Positions 25,487-35,110 of a stretch of DNA of 64,000 nucleotides are shown here, one piece after another (the stretch's first letter is position 1; each line of letters starts with the position of its first letter). The position numbers and the translations under genes are program-made. The stretch covers positions 1 to 64,000 of the forward strand of contig NBMC01000002.1 in assembly GCA_002084805.1 (NCBI GenBank), given 5' to 3'. Under the pieces are notes generated by a model. That model saw only the letters and a program-made list of their open reading frames with translations. It did no database searches and was not told where the DNA came from. The stretch comes from Spirochaetaceae bacterium 4572_59. Its GTDB lineage: Bacteria > Spirochaetota > Spirochaetia > DSM-2461.

Positions 25487-26959
25487 GTGAGCACTAAAAA
25501 AGGAAACCGCATATTTATTATAGGTGCCGGATTTGCCGGAACTAATATTGCCGAAGAAATAAACAAAAAAAAACATACCGGAGAAGTCATTGCATTCCTG
25601 GATGATAATCCGGAAAAAATCGGCACAGAAATCAATGGGATTCCCGTTCTAGGACCCATCAATGCCTTTACTAGAATATTAACAACGATTCCGGCTGATG
25701 AGGCCATCATTGCCATCCCCACAGCCAAGAGAGAAGAACTGGCTAGCATTTACAATACTCTCAGCAGAGCGGAATTTAACAGAATAAGGATTTTGCCTAA
25801 TATATCCCAGATTGTGAACAGCCATGCCCATCTGGTACAGGCCAGGGATATCAACCCCGAAGACCTTCTGGGAAGAACCCCCGTGGCCATAGATCTGATG
25901 GAGAGCCTCTCCTATTTAAGAGGAAAAAGAGTTCTTATAACCGGTGCCGGCGGCAGCATTGGCAGCGAATTGGCAAGACAGCTTTTGTCCGGCGGAGCAG
26001 AAAGACTCTATCTGATGGGACACGGTGAAAACAGTATTTACCGGATAGATAAGGAACTACGCAGACTTCAGGAGGGCGGTGTCGGTGAAAAAGCTACCGT
26101 CGTCCCGGTTATAGGAGACCTGCAGGACAAAAACTTTATGGAGTTTATCCTGAAGCGACTTAAAGCGGATGTTATTTTTCACTGTGCCGCCCACAAGCAT
26201 GTTCCCCTTATGGAGTTCAATCCTATAGAGGCTGTAAAAAATAATGTATTAGGAACTTTGAATCTAATCAGAGCCGCTGAAACGGCAGGAGTACCCCGTC
26301 TTGTTCTGATTTCCACAGATAAGGCGGTTAACCCCTCCTGCGTATACGGAGTCACAAAACGACTGGCTGAAATGCTGGTTCTGGAAGAACGAAAGAAAGG
26401 CATGGATTTTATGGTTGTCCGCTTTGGAAATGTTCTGGGATCCAGAGGTAGTATCGTTCCTCTGTTTAAAGAACAGATTCTTGCGGGAGGACCCGTAACG
26501 GTAACCCACCCGGATACGACACGCTTTTTTATGACCATTCCCGAAGCCTCTTCCCTTGTCCTGAAAGCCGGAGGTGTCGGACATAGTGGTGGTCTCTACA
26601 TCCTGGATATGGGAGAACCCATAAAGATTCTGGACTTGGCAAAACAGATGATCCATTTTTACGGATATAAGGAAAAAGATATTCCTATTCAATATATAGG
26701 AATGCGGCCGGGAGAAAAAGTGATAGAGAAACTCTGGACAAATGTAGAAGATCCTGTACAGACCGATTATACAAGGATTTTCAAGGTAGAATCTGAATCC
26801 ACGACTCTGCCGGTCTCGGAAATCGTCCACAAGATCCAACCAATCTGTTATATGGACCCGAAAAACCCGGAACCCTACCGGAACCGTCATATGCTTCGTG
26901 ACATACTACAGAAATATTTTCCTACTATGCAGGTACCCGAGAATGAACCAGAATACTGA
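25487..26959 (+). CDS. nucleotide-sugar 4,6-dehydratase, CapD/FlaA1 type
   Basis: Two Rossmann units: an N-terminal one (FIIGAGFAGTNIAEEI) and the SDR catalytic domain (VLITGAGGSIGSELARQLL, FHCAAHKHVPLME, ISTDKAVNPSCVYGVTKR). It should convert UDP-GlcNAc to a UDP-4-keto-6-deoxy sugar. Unlike long WbpM-type homologues it has no N-terminal membrane helices, and it keeps Tyr in the YxxxK motif (YGVTK) where WbpM-type proteins commonly have Met. The start is GTG at 25487 or the TTG just before. TATTCT ends 6 nt before the GTG, so it may also be leaderless. The aminotransferase gene overlaps its end. Confidence 0.83.
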   Translation: MSTKKGNRIFIIGAGFAGTNIAEEINKKKHTGEVIAFLDDNPEKIGTEINGIPVLGPINAFTRILTTIPADEAIIAIPTAKREELASIYNTLSRAEFNRIRILPNISQIVNSHAHLVQARDINPEDLLGRTPVAIDLMESLSYLRGKRVLITGAGGSIGSELARQLLSGGAERLYLMGHGENSIYRIDKELRRLQEGGVGEKATVVPVIGDLQDKNFMEFILKRLKADVIFHCAAHKHVPLMEFNPIEAVKNNVLGTLNLIRAAETAGVPRLVLISTDKAVNPSCVYGVTKRLAEMLVLEERKKGMDFMVVRFGNVLGSRGSIVPLFKEQILAGGPVTVTHPDTTRFFMTIPEASSLVLKAGGVGHSGGLYILDMGEPIKILDLAKQMIHFYGYKEKDIPIQYIGMRPGEKVIEKLWTNVEDPVQTDYTRIFKVESESTTLPVSEIVHKIQPICYMDPKNPEPYRNRHMLRDILQKYFPTMQVPENEPEY

Positions 26960-28145
26960 TTTTATCCCTTTTGCCCTTCCCTCTATCGAAAAAGAAGAGG
27001 AAGAGGCCGTTCTCCGTGTTCTCAGGAGCGGATGGCTCACAACCGGAAAAGAAACCCTTGCGTTTGAGAAAGAGTTTGCTTCCTACACGGGAGCCAGCCA
27101 TGCCCTGGCGGTAAATTCTGCAACGGCCGGACTGCACCTGACAATGGAGGCCATGGGAATCGGTCCGGGGGATGTGGTAATCGTTCCGACCTATACCTTT
27201 ACAGCTACTGCCGAGGTTATCCGCTATTGCGGAGCCGACCCCTGGTTTGTGGATATGGGGGAAACAAGCTGGAACATGGATCCTCAAAAAGTATCAGATA
27301 CCATTGCTTCTCTAAAAAAGAAGGGAAGATCCCTCAAGGGAATAATGCCTGTTCATATAGGCGGTGATCCCGAATTTTTAAAAGACCTTCATTCACTGGC
27401 TGTCCAGAATGAACTTTTTCTGGTAGAAGATGCCGCCCACTGCTTTCCCGTAGAGACAGAACAGGGATATGTGGGAACCTATACGGATGCAGGAGTCTAC
27501 TCTTTCTATGCCAACAAAACCATAACGACCGGAGAGGGCGGAATGATTGCTGTCAAAAACCCGGAACTGGCCAGACGGATGGAAATAATGCGTCTTCACG
27601 GTATTGACCGTCCCGCCTGGGACCGTTACACAAGCCAAAAGGCATCCTGGGAGTACGATATCGTAGCGCCCGGGTTTAAATATAATATGACAGATATTTC
27701 CGCCGCTATCGGGCGGGTTCAGCTGTCAAAAGCTAAAGATTTGATGCATAAGAGACAGCGTCTGGTCGCATCCTACCTGGAAGCCCTTTCAGACCTTGAT
27801 TTTCTGGAGCTACCTCTCTGGAAAAATGAGCATGCCTGGCATCTTTTTCTGATAAAAATCAAAACAGAAAAACTCTCTATTGGCCGAAACCGCTTTATCG
27901 AAGAACTGCAGGAAGCAGGAATCGGAACATCTGTCCACTACAAACCGCTTCATATGATGAGTTATTATAAAGAACGATATAATCTGTCAAACGGAAATTT
28001 TCCACTTGCAGAAAATGCCTTTCAGCGGGTGATAAGTCTGCCTCTTTTCCCGGACATGAGCGAAGAACAGCTACAGCGTGTATGCCATACAATAAAATCT
28101 ATCGGTGCAGTTCACCGCATAAGGGAGACCGCCGGCTGTGGATGA
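26943..28145 (+). CDS. DegT/DnrJ/EryC1 sugar aminotransferase
   Basis: This PLP enzyme transfers an amino group onto keto-sugar nucleotides. It shows SGWLTTGKE, ALAVNSATAGLHL, EDAAHCFPV and the Schiff-base lysine segment YSFYANKTITTGEGGM. At ~400 residues it is of family length. The start is the ATG at 26943, inside the end of the dehydratase gene (17-bp overlap). With that dehydratase it should yield a UDP-4-amino-4,6-dideoxy sugar, as in bacillosamine-type pathways. No acetyl- or glycosyltransferase follows; the next genes are Mo-hydroxylase-like. Confidence 0.88.
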   Translation: MNQNTDFIPFALPSIEKEEEEAVLRVLRSGWLTTGKETLAFEKEFASYTGASHALAVNSATAGLHLTMEAMGIGPGDVVIVPTYTFTATAEVIRYCGADPWFVDMGETSWNMDPQKVSDTIASLKKKGRSLKGIMPVHIGGDPEFLKDLHSLAVQNELFLVEDAAHCFPVETEQGYVGTYTDAGVYSFYANKTITTGEGGMIAVKNPELARRMEIMRLHGIDRPAWDRYTSQKASWEYDIVAPGFKYNMTDISAAIGRVQLSKAKDLMHKRQRLVASYLEALSDLDFLELPLWKNEHAWHLFLIKIKTEKLSIGRNRFIEELQEAGIGTSVHYKPLHMMSYYKERYNLSNGNFPLAENAFQRVISLPLFPDMSEEQLQRVCHTIKSIGAVHRIRETAGCG

Positions 28146-30186
28146 GGATAAATTCAGAAACAGACTAGCAGGAGGAATTCGCTTTCCCGAGGATATGACC
28201 AGCAAAAAAATGGTTTATGCGATTCTGATCCGTTCTCCCCGTTACCAGGGAATACTGGAAGAGGTGGATGTTCCGAAACTACCTGAGAATATGCTTTTTA
28301 TGAGAGCGAAAGATCTTCCCGGTAAAAATCTAATGCCCCTTCCCGACTGCGCCCTGCCTCTTTTGGTGGAAGATGAAGTTCTCTACCCCGGACAGCCTTT
28401 AGGTCTTTTAACGGGAGCTGATCCTGAGATTCTAAACAAGATAGGCAGTCAGATACGCTGCCGAATCCGTAAGACCCCCCCATTCCCTCCCGCTGCCATA
28501 AATGATCCTCGTTCTACCGCTATTATAAAAGAAATCAAAAAGGGCGATCTGGACCGGGGAATGAACAAGGCCGAACAAATACTGAAGGGCGAATACAAAA
28601 TGATAATGCCCGAGGTTCCCAGTTATCCCCGTAACAACATATTCTGTACAAAAGAAGGGGGGCGCTACATACTCCATCTGCATACCCAGTGGCCCTCACT
28701 TGTCCGGAAGCTCTGCGCTCTGGCAGCCAATATCAGCCGTAAACAGGTTGAACTCCATTTCAATACAGCCGGCCGAACCTGGGACAGCCATATCTGGCAA
28801 TCCGCCGTGCCGGCTGCTCTAACAGTAGCCGCCGCTTCCATCCTGCGCCAGCCTGTACGTCTAATAGAAGAAGAGAACATTGCCATGAGCTTTGTACCCA
28901 GAGAACTCAATATTCACTATACCGCAGGTCTGGACCATCAGGGACGTCTGACCGCCCTGATGGCTGATTTAAGTATTGATGCGGGAGCCTATGGTTGTTT
29001 TGCCTCGGAAGTTCTGACAAGGCTCTGTCTTTCTTCCGCCGGATTCTACCAGTGCCGCAACATACGGATCAGAGGAAAAGCATACCAGACCAATACGCCC
29101 CCCTGGTTTCCCATGGCCGGATGGGGTTTACCTCAGGGATTTTTCGGAGTAGAAATGTTGGCAAACCATCTGGCTGAGGAATCTGGTACAGATCCTGCAA
29201 TCTGGCGGAATCTCAATATCGTTGAAAAAGGGAACCTCTATCCCACATCCGGCCAGGTAAGACAGCGCCTCCCCTTGCCGGAGATGGTAGATGATATTTG
29301 CAGGAAATCAGATTTTACCCGCAAACACGCAGCAGGACGGCAGGTTCGTCAGAATGAAAGAGAACTGGATCTTCTTCCTACAGGATACAGCGGTATCGGT
29401 ATGGCTGTCAGCTTTCAGGGGAACGAGTTTTTATCACGGAACAGAGTTCTCACCGCCTCTAGCGTTACGACGACCCTTCATAAAGAGGGAAATCTAGAAA
29501 TTATTCTGAATGCGGTCCCTGCCACTCCAAGCCTACTGGCCTTATGGAAGAAACGGATATCCAAAAGACTGTCTATTCCGGAAGAACAGATTTCCTTTAT
29601 TCTGGATAAGCCTGACGATCAGGCTTTCAGTGGCCCCTCAACTCTTTCCAGAAGCAGTACAATTCTCACAAGACTAATCGATCAGAGCTGTGATCTCATA
29701 CAGAAAAAGCGCTTTAGAGAGGCTCTTCCCATTACAGAAACAGGAAGCTTCAGACGACGGACAAAAACCGATTGGGATGAGGAGAGCCTGATAGGAACTC
29801 CCTTTGGAACCCCGTCCTTTGCGGCCGCTGTAGTTGATGTACAGCTGGAGACTGCGACCATGGAACTGCGGGTACCAAAGATTTGGCTCTCCCTTAACTG
29901 CGGTATCATCCTAGATAAGAGCTCAGCCAGATCTTTTATTGAGGCGGAAGTCCGGCTGGCCCTCTGCCAATGCCTGAAAAAGCAGGCTATCAAGCCCAGC
30001 ATTTTCCCGGAGCTGCATATTGAGTTTAATGAAAATGAATCTAAAAACCAGAGAATCGGTGGATTGGAAGGACTGGTACTGGGAGCCGTCCCGGCGGCCT
30101 TTGCTCAAGCTGTCTCCCTAGCCTCAGGACTTCAGATCAATTCCCTCCCCCTTGAATCGGGAGATTTATTAAGGGGAGTCAATTAA
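28138..30186 (+). CDS. degenerate xanthine dehydrogenase-like molybdopterin subunit
   Basis: Start GTG at 28138, overlapping the aminotransferase stop. The protein follows the xanthine dehydrogenase large subunit: an N-terminal a/b-hammerhead (FRNRLAGGIRFPEDMTSKKMVYAILIRSPR), then the Mo-cofactor domain. At 682 residues it is shorter than usual (about 750 or more). Cofactor motifs are altered: the GGxFGGK loop reads TAGRTWDS, and the catalytic region expected as GxGE is GGLEG, which keeps a Glu. GPSTLSRSST near 500 matches the GPSxASR region. It is probably a divergent hydroxylase or one that has lost activity. Two small subunits follow at once. Confidence 0.7.
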   Translation: MDEDKFRNRLAGGIRFPEDMTSKKMVYAILIRSPRYQGILEEVDVPKLPENMLFMRAKDLPGKNLMPLPDCALPLLVEDEVLYPGQPLGLLTGADPEILNKIGSQIRCRIRKTPPFPPAAINDPRSTAIIKEIKKGDLDRGMNKAEQILKGEYKMIMPEVPSYPRNNIFCTKEGGRYILHLHTQWPSLVRKLCALAANISRKQVELHFNTAGRTWDSHIWQSAVPAALTVAAASILRQPVRLIEEENIAMSFVPRELNIHYTAGLDHQGRLTALMADLSIDAGAYGCFASEVLTRLCLSSAGFYQCRNIRIRGKAYQTNTPPWFPMAGWGLPQGFFGVEMLANHLAEESGTDPAIWRNLNIVEKGNLYPTSGQVRQRLPLPEMVDDICRKSDFTRKHAAGRQVRQNERELDLLPTGYSGIGMAVSFQGNEFLSRNRVLTASSVTTTLHKEGNLEIILNAVPATPSLLALWKKRISKRLSIPEEQISFILDKPDDQAFSGPSTLSRSSTILTRLIDQSCDLIQKKRFREALPITETGSFRRRTKTDWDEESLIGTPFGTPSFAAAVVDVQLETATMELRVPKIWLSLNCGIILDKSSARSFIEAEVRLALCQCLKKQAIKPSIFPELHIEFNENESKNQRIGGLEGLVLGAVPAAFAQAVSLASGLQINSLPLESGDLLRGVN

Positions 30187-30189
30187 AAA

Positions 30190-30666
30190 ATGCTTATCGA
30201 ATTCGTATTGAATGATGAACCTACTTCAGTTGAAGTACCTGCCTATAAAAGGTTAGCCGATGTTCTAAGAGAAGGTTTTAATTTAACAGGACTCCGTTCA
30301 GCCTGTGGAAAGGGTTACTGCGGACTCTGCACGGTAGTTCTGAATGAAGAACTGGTCTATTCCTGCATGATCCCCGTATTTCAGATCAGAGGAAAATCCG
30401 TTCAGACCATAGAGGGCTACGCTGAAACAGAGGGATTTAACGATGTTTTTGAGGGATTCAAAGAGGCAGGGGTTCATCTTTGTGATTACTGCGCCCCCAC
30501 CCGTACGCTGACCACAGGGATACTGCTGGATAGATATGTCCGTCCCGATGCCAGACAGATTGAAGAGATACTTAGTTCTGTTAAATGCAACTGTACCCCC
30601 TATGAAACTCTGAAAAAAGGGATTCTTCTAACATCACAGATCCGGCAGAAAAGGCTGAAAAGTTGA
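30190..30666 (+). CDS. 2Fe-2S subunit of Mo-hydroxylase-like complex
   Basis: 158 residues with the plant-ferredoxin-type cluster motif CGKGYCGLC...C near 40-61 and the second, helical-domain cluster LCDYCAPT with CNC about 35 residues later. All eight cysteine ligands appear present. The residues around the second cluster are changed: the family's QCGxCTPG is LCDYCAPT, and CRCTGY is CNCTPY. It lies 3 bp after the large subunit and overlaps the FAD subunit start by TTGA. It would carry electrons from Mo to FAD. Confidence 0.82.
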   Translation: MLIEFVLNDEPTSVEVPAYKRLADVLREGFNLTGLRSACGKGYCGLCTVVLNEELVYSCMIPVFQIRGKSVQTIEGYAETEGFNDVFEGFKEAGVHLCDYCAPTRTLTTGILLDRYVRPDARQIEEILSSVKCNCTPYETLKKGILLTSQIRQKRLKS

Positions 30667-31547
30667 AACAGCCCCCCTATCATATCAGTATTCCACAAAA
30701 CCTGATGGATCTGCTCAGCCTTTACAGGAAAAATCCGGCATCCCTTCTGATGGCGGGGGGAACCCATCTTCTGAATCATACCCTCAATCGAGAGGGAGAG
30801 CACTATTCCATTTTATCTCTGACACAATTGGAGGAACTGCAGAAAATTTCCCGCACAGACCGCTATGCTGAAGCAGGCTGCTGTGTAACCATCAACCGCA
30901 TGATTGAAACGGCCTATATTTTCCGCTCCCCCCTTCTGCAGGATACCCTATGCCAGATGGGTCCCTACCCGATCAGAAACAGCGCGACAGTAGGGGGAAA
31001 TCTCTGTATTCCAGGCCGGAGAAAAGACCTTTTTCCGGTTTTGCAGCTTCTGGATACACGGGTGGAAATCCGCTATGTCAAACCCAAGCGAAATAAACGG
31101 ATGTCCATGAAATCCCGCTGGATTCATATCAATAACCTTCTCAGCCATGACGGAGAAATAAACCTGGCCGAGGGAGAAATGATCACAAGAGTTAGAATTC
31201 CCTACTATGACGGCAACTTTACCTTTCATAGAAAGGTAAATATCAAAGATGATTTTTACCTTAGCGTCAACTGCCTTGCCACCATTGAAAAAGGTGTTCT
31301 TTCCGATATCCGCCTCATTTTTACCAATGAGGAAAAGCTTATAATCCGCAACAGGGATATAGAAGCTAATCTTCTGGGACGCCGTTTCCCCCTGGGGAAA
31401 AAAGATCACGATCAGCTAATGGGAAATCTGTCCCACTTCTATATGCCCAATGAAAATCCCTATGAAACCTACCTCATAAGGAACCTGTTCCGACAGCTTC
31501 TGGAGTCCCTGGCAGATCCGCCTGAAAATCTTCAGGGAACTTGGTAG
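30663..31547 (+). CDS. FAD-binding subunit of Mo-hydroxylase-like complex
   Basis: 294 residues of the xanthine dehydrogenase medium-subunit type: LLMAGGTHLLN (FAD pyrophosphate loop, usually AGGTDL), PIRNSATVGGNLC (usually QIRNxATxGGN) and a C-terminal CO-dehydrogenase-flavoprotein-like domain. The start is TTG, coupled to the upstream stop by TTGA, with AAAGG 8 nt before. The Asp of AGGTD is replaced by His. With the two preceding genes it completes a three-subunit complex; its substrate is unknown and no cofactor-maturation genes are nearby. Confidence 0.8.
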   Translation: MKQPPYHISIPQNLMDLLSLYRKNPASLLMAGGTHLLNHTLNREGEHYSILSLTQLEELQKISRTDRYAEAGCCVTINRMIETAYIFRSPLLQDTLCQMGPYPIRNSATVGGNLCIPGRRKDLFPVLQLLDTRVEIRYVKPKRNKRMSMKSRWIHINNLLSHDGEINLAEGEMITRVRIPYYDGNFTFHRKVNIKDDFYLSVNCLATIEKGVLSDIRLIFTNEEKLIIRNRDIEANLLGRRFPLGKKDHDQLMGNLSHFYMPNENPYETYLIRNLFRQLLESLADPPENLQGTW

Positions 31548-31554
31548 ATGTGAC

Positions 31555-31582
31555 TTTACAATCCGTCATGAATTATTATACT
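31555..31582 (+). promoter_or_regulatory. dnaE promoter
   Basis: TTTACA (31555-31560), a 16-bp spacer and TATACT (31577-31582) precede dnaE. Transcription should start near 31589, giving a leader of about 25 nt that contains a run of nine G. Confidence 0.55.
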
Positions 31583-31613
31583 TGATTCAGAAAACGGGGG
31601 GGGGAAAATCTCA

Positions 31614-34600
31614 TTGGAATTTGTACATCTTCATAATCACTCGGACTATTCTCTTTTAGACGGAGCGGCACGTATACCAAAATATGTGGAAATGGCACAG
31701 GAAATGGGGATGAAACATCTGGGACTCACAGACCATGGGAACCTTTTTGGAGCGCTCCGTTTTGAACAGGCCTGTCATGCTGCCGGCATTAATCCTATTG
31801 TAGGTTGTGAGGTCTATGTCTCTCCGACATCCCGTTTTGAAAAACAGACCAGCGGTTACAAAAACTTTCACATGGTTCTCTACTGTAAAAATGAGAAGGG
31901 CTACCAGAACCTGATGGTTCTGGTCTCCAAAGCTTATACGGAAGGATTTTACTACCGCCCCCGGATCGATGATGAACTTCTGGAAAAATATAGTGAAGGA
32001 CTTATCTGCTCATCCGCCTGTATGGCAGGAGAAATTCCCCGCTACCTTGTAGCCGGGAATTATGAAAAAGCCAAAGAAAAGGCTCTATACTATAACAATC
32101 TTTTTGGAGAAGGGAATTTTTACCTTGAGGTAATGGATCACGGTATTCCCGAAGAAAAAACAATTATCCAAGGGATAAAGAAGCTCCACGGGGAAACGGG
32201 CATTCCCATTATTGCCACAAATGATATTCACTATCTGAAGAAAGAACATGCCAAGGCTCAGGATATTCTGGTCTGTATCGGTACTGGCAAAAAACTAAAT
32301 GATGAAAAACGCTTTAAGATGGATAAGGAAGAGCTCTATTTTAAAACTCCCGAACAAATGCAAGAACTGCTGGGAGATGTTCCGGGGGCCCTTGAGAACA
32401 CTGTCCGCCTGGCGGAAAAATGTAATCTGACAATTCCCCAACCCGGACCCATTCTACCGGATTATGTGATTCCAGAGGAATTTAAAAACCCTCAGGAATA
32501 CCTGAAACATATTACCTGGGAAGGTATAAAAAATCGCTATCCTGAAATTACAGATGAAATAACTAAGCGGGTGGAATATGAACTAAAAATACTGCTTGGC
32601 ATGGGTTTCGAAGGCTACTTCCTTATTGTATGGGATTTTATACACTGGGCGAGAATGCATGATATTCCTGTTGGTCCGGGTCGTGGTTCCGGTGCCGGTT
32701 CCATTATTGCCTATGCCATGGGGATTACCGATATTGATCCTCTGAAATACGACCTGCTCTTTGAACGATTTCTCAACCCTGAACGTGTTTCCATGCCTGA
32801 CTTTGATATTGACTTCTGCTTCGAAAGACGGGGTGAGGTCATTGATTATGTTACAAGGAAGTACGGACAGGATCAGGTAGGTGGTATCTGTACCTTCGGA
32901 ACCCTAAAAACCAAAGCTGTTTTAAAGGATGTTTCACGGGTACTTGATATTCCCTTTGGAGAATCCAATGTCATTACCAAACTTATCCCCGAGGGAAAAG
33001 CTCCGGACGGTAGAAAGATCAATACGGCGGTAGCCCTGGAGATCGAGCCGAAACTAAAGGAGTTTTATGATCGAGGTGGTAGCTATAAGCAACTTTTTGA
33101 TGTTGCCCAAGTTCTGGAGGGAATGAACCGCCATGTATCCACCCATGCCTGCGGTAAGGTTATCGGGAAGTCCAGACTGACCGACTATGTCCCTCTCTAC
33201 AAGGATCAGAAAACCGGTGATATCAGCTCCGAATTCACCATGGATATCATTGAACCCTGTGGTCTGGTAAAGATGGACTTTCTGGGACTGAAGACCCTGA
33301 CCCTGCTGAAAAACATCGAAGGACTTGTTCGTAAAATTGATCCAGATTTTGATGTTAACGAGGTGTCTGATGAAGATAGGAAAACATTCAAGATGCTCAG
33401 TGAAGGATTGAGTACAGCGGTATTCCAGTTTGAGAGTTCAGGAATGCAGGACATCCTCCGACGGGCCAAACCGAATAATATTGAAGACCTGATTGCCTTG
33501 AATGCTCTCTACCGGCCGGGGCCCATGCAGTTTATTCCCCAGTATATAGAAGGAAAGAAAAATCCTGCTACCATTAAATTTCCTGATCCCTCTCTGGAGG
33601 AACTGTTGACCCCGACATACGGGGTTATTGTCTATCAGGAACAGGTAATGAAGGTTGCCCAGATCATCGGAGGTTTCTCCCTAGGTAAAGCGGATATCCT
33701 CCGCCGGGCCATGGGTAAGAAAAAGCTCAAAGACATGGAGAAGATGAAGGTTGAGTTTATTGCGGGAGCCAGGGAGATTGGCCACTCGGAAAAACATGCC
33801 TCGGAAATCTTCGATATGCTAGAACCTTTTGCGGGTTACGGGTTCAATAAGTCCCATGCGGCAGCCTACTCTGTAATTGCCTATAAAACAGCCTACTGCA
33901 AGGCCAACCACCCTGCTGAATTCTGGGCGGCAAACCTGACCAATGAGATCAGCGACACCACACAGATGACTCTTTATATGGATCAGGCCCGAAAAGAGGG
34001 AATAGAGATACTCCCGCCGGACATCAACTATTCTGAAAAGTACTTCAATGTTGTAGAGGGCAAAGTTTTCTACGGTCTGATCGGTATCAAAGGAATGGGG
34101 TCTGCCGCAGTAGATGAGATTATCCGAGAGAGAAAAGCAAAGGGTCTCTTCAAGTCCCTGCAGGATATGCTGGAGAGAGTAGACCTGCACTCTGTGAATA
34201 AAAAAGTATTGGAAGTAAGTATTCAGTCCGGTCTTTTTGACAAGATAGAGTCCTGGAACAGGGCAACCCTGCTGCATAATGTGGAGAGAACAGTAGAGTT
34301 TGTAAGCAGCCAGAAAGAGCGGAGTATGTACGGTCAGGTATCACTTTTCGGTGACTTTGAAGAAGAGATTACCCCTGAACTGACCATGGAAGAACAGCCC
34401 CCCTGGGAATCCAGAGATATTCTGCAAATTGAAAAGGATAACCTGGGATTCTATTTTTCCGGACACCCCCTGGATGACTACAAACAATTCTGGAAGAAAT
34501 GCGTCAACCTGAAACTGGATAAACCCCAGAGGGCTTCTGCAGACAAGGATTACACCATCCTCGGTATGGTCAAAAATATCCGTCAGACCATGACCAAGCG

Positions 34601-35039
34601 AGGAGCAAAGATGGCCTTCGGGACGGTTGAGGGATTTAAAGGATCTATCGATATTGTCCTTTTCTCCAAGGTGTACGAACAGTATGGTCATATGCTGACG
34701 GATGATGCCGTACTTGGTTTTAACGGCCAGGTAGACCTTGCCCGCAGTGAACCAAGTTTCAAAGTGAAAGAGGTTATCATACCTCAGGATATGAAAGAGA
34801 TTATTCAGAGCGAGGTCCATATCGAGATGATAGAAAAGGATTATCAGAAGGATGAGCTCGTGGATTTCAGAGCCTTCCTGCAGGATAATAATGGAGGAAG
34901 CATGGTTTTTCTCCATCTACCCCGCCCGCAGGGGAAGGTGATAATAAAGGCTTCAGGCCAGCTATCCGTTGCCTCAACCCCGCTAGCCTTGCAGGAAATT
35001 GGCCATTATCCTATTGTTAAATCAATATGGAAGGAATAG
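31614..35039 (+). CDS. dnaE: DNA polymerase III alpha subunit
   Basis: This is the replicative polymerase. An N-terminal PHP domain (VHLHNHSDYSLLDGA, GLTDHGNLFG) precedes the polymerase core, whose catalytic acids lie in PDFDIDFCFERR. Then come the fingers (GLVKMDFLGLKTL), helix-hairpin-helix and an OB fold near residues 985-1060. At 1141 residues it is of normal DnaE1 length. The start is TTG (31614), read from a site containing nine consecutive G. The 3' neighbour is a YggT-type membrane gene. Confidence 0.95.
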   Translation: MEFVHLHNHSDYSLLDGAARIPKYVEMAQEMGMKHLGLTDHGNLFGALRFEQACHAAGINPIVGCEVYVSPTSRFEKQTSGYKNFHMVLYCKNEKGYQNLMVLVSKAYTEGFYYRPRIDDELLEKYSEGLICSSACMAGEIPRYLVAGNYEKAKEKALYYNNLFGEGNFYLEVMDHGIPEEKTIIQGIKKLHGETGIPIIATNDIHYLKKEHAKAQDILVCIGTGKKLNDEKRFKMDKEELYFKTPEQMQELLGDVPGALENTVRLAEKCNLTIPQPGPILPDYVIPEEFKNPQEYLKHITWEGIKNRYPEITDEITKRVEYELKILLGMGFEGYFLIVWDFIHWARMHDIPVGPGRGSGAGSIIAYAMGITDIDPLKYDLLFERFLNPERVSMPDFDIDFCFERRGEVIDYVTRKYGQDQVGGICTFGTLKTKAVLKDVSRVLDIPFGESNVITKLIPEGKAPDGRKINTAVALEIEPKLKEFYDRGGSYKQLFDVAQVLEGMNRHVSTHACGKVIGKSRLTDYVPLYKDQKTGDISSEFTMDIIEPCGLVKMDFLGLKTLTLLKNIEGLVRKIDPDFDVNEVSDEDRKTFKMLSEGLSTAVFQFESSGMQDILRRAKPNNIEDLIALNALYRPGPMQFIPQYIEGKKNPATIKFPDPSLEELLTPTYGVIVYQEQVMKVAQIIGGFSLGKADILRRAMGKKKLKDMEKMKVEFIAGAREIGHSEKHASEIFDMLEPFAGYGFNKSHAAAYSVIAYKTAYCKANHPAEFWAANLTNEISDTTQMTLYMDQARKEGIEILPPDINYSEKYFNVVEGKVFYGLIGIKGMGSAAVDEIIRERKAKGLFKSLQDMLERVDLHSVNKKVLEVSIQSGLFDKIESWNRATLLHNVERTVEFVSSQKERSMYGQVSLFGDFEEEITPELTMEEQPPWESRDILQIEKDNLGFYFSGHPLDDYKQFWKKCVNLKLDKPQRASADKDYTILGMVKNIRQTMTKRGAKMAFGTVEGFKGSIDIVLFSKVYEQYGHMLTDDAVLGFNGQVDLARSEPSFKVKEVIIPQDMKEIIQSEVHIEMIEKDYQKDELVDFRAFLQDNNGGSMVFLHLPRPQGKVIIKASGQLSVASTPLALQEIGHYPIVKSIWKE

Positions 35040-35083
35040 TTTAAGAATATCCTTCTTGCCATGGGACCAATTCATTGATTATC

Positions 35084-35100
35084 TTTACTGAATAAGTAAA
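35084..35100 (+). promoter_or_regulatory. palindromic operator candidate upstream of YggT gene
   Basis: TTTACT-GAATA-AGTAAA is a perfect 6-bp inverted repeat with a 5-nt centre. It overlaps a weak promoter (TTGATT, 16 bp, TAAATA), so it could be a repressor site or a small hairpin. No regulator gene adjoins it. Confidence 0.3.
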
Positions 35101-35110
35101 TAGACTCATT

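Noticed and set aside
26264-26890. 208-aa minus-strand ORF inside the 4,6-dehydratase gene
   Set aside because: Antisense shadow of a clear SDR enzyme; no homology visible.
31555-31613. Poly-G tract as a proven phase-variation switch
   Set aside because: A single sequence cannot show length variation, and an on/off switch on the essential polymerase is unlikely; kept only as a possible spacing effect.
34341-34916. 191-aa minus-strand ORF inside dnaE
   Set aside because: Shadow of the DnaE C-terminal OB region; no start signals.
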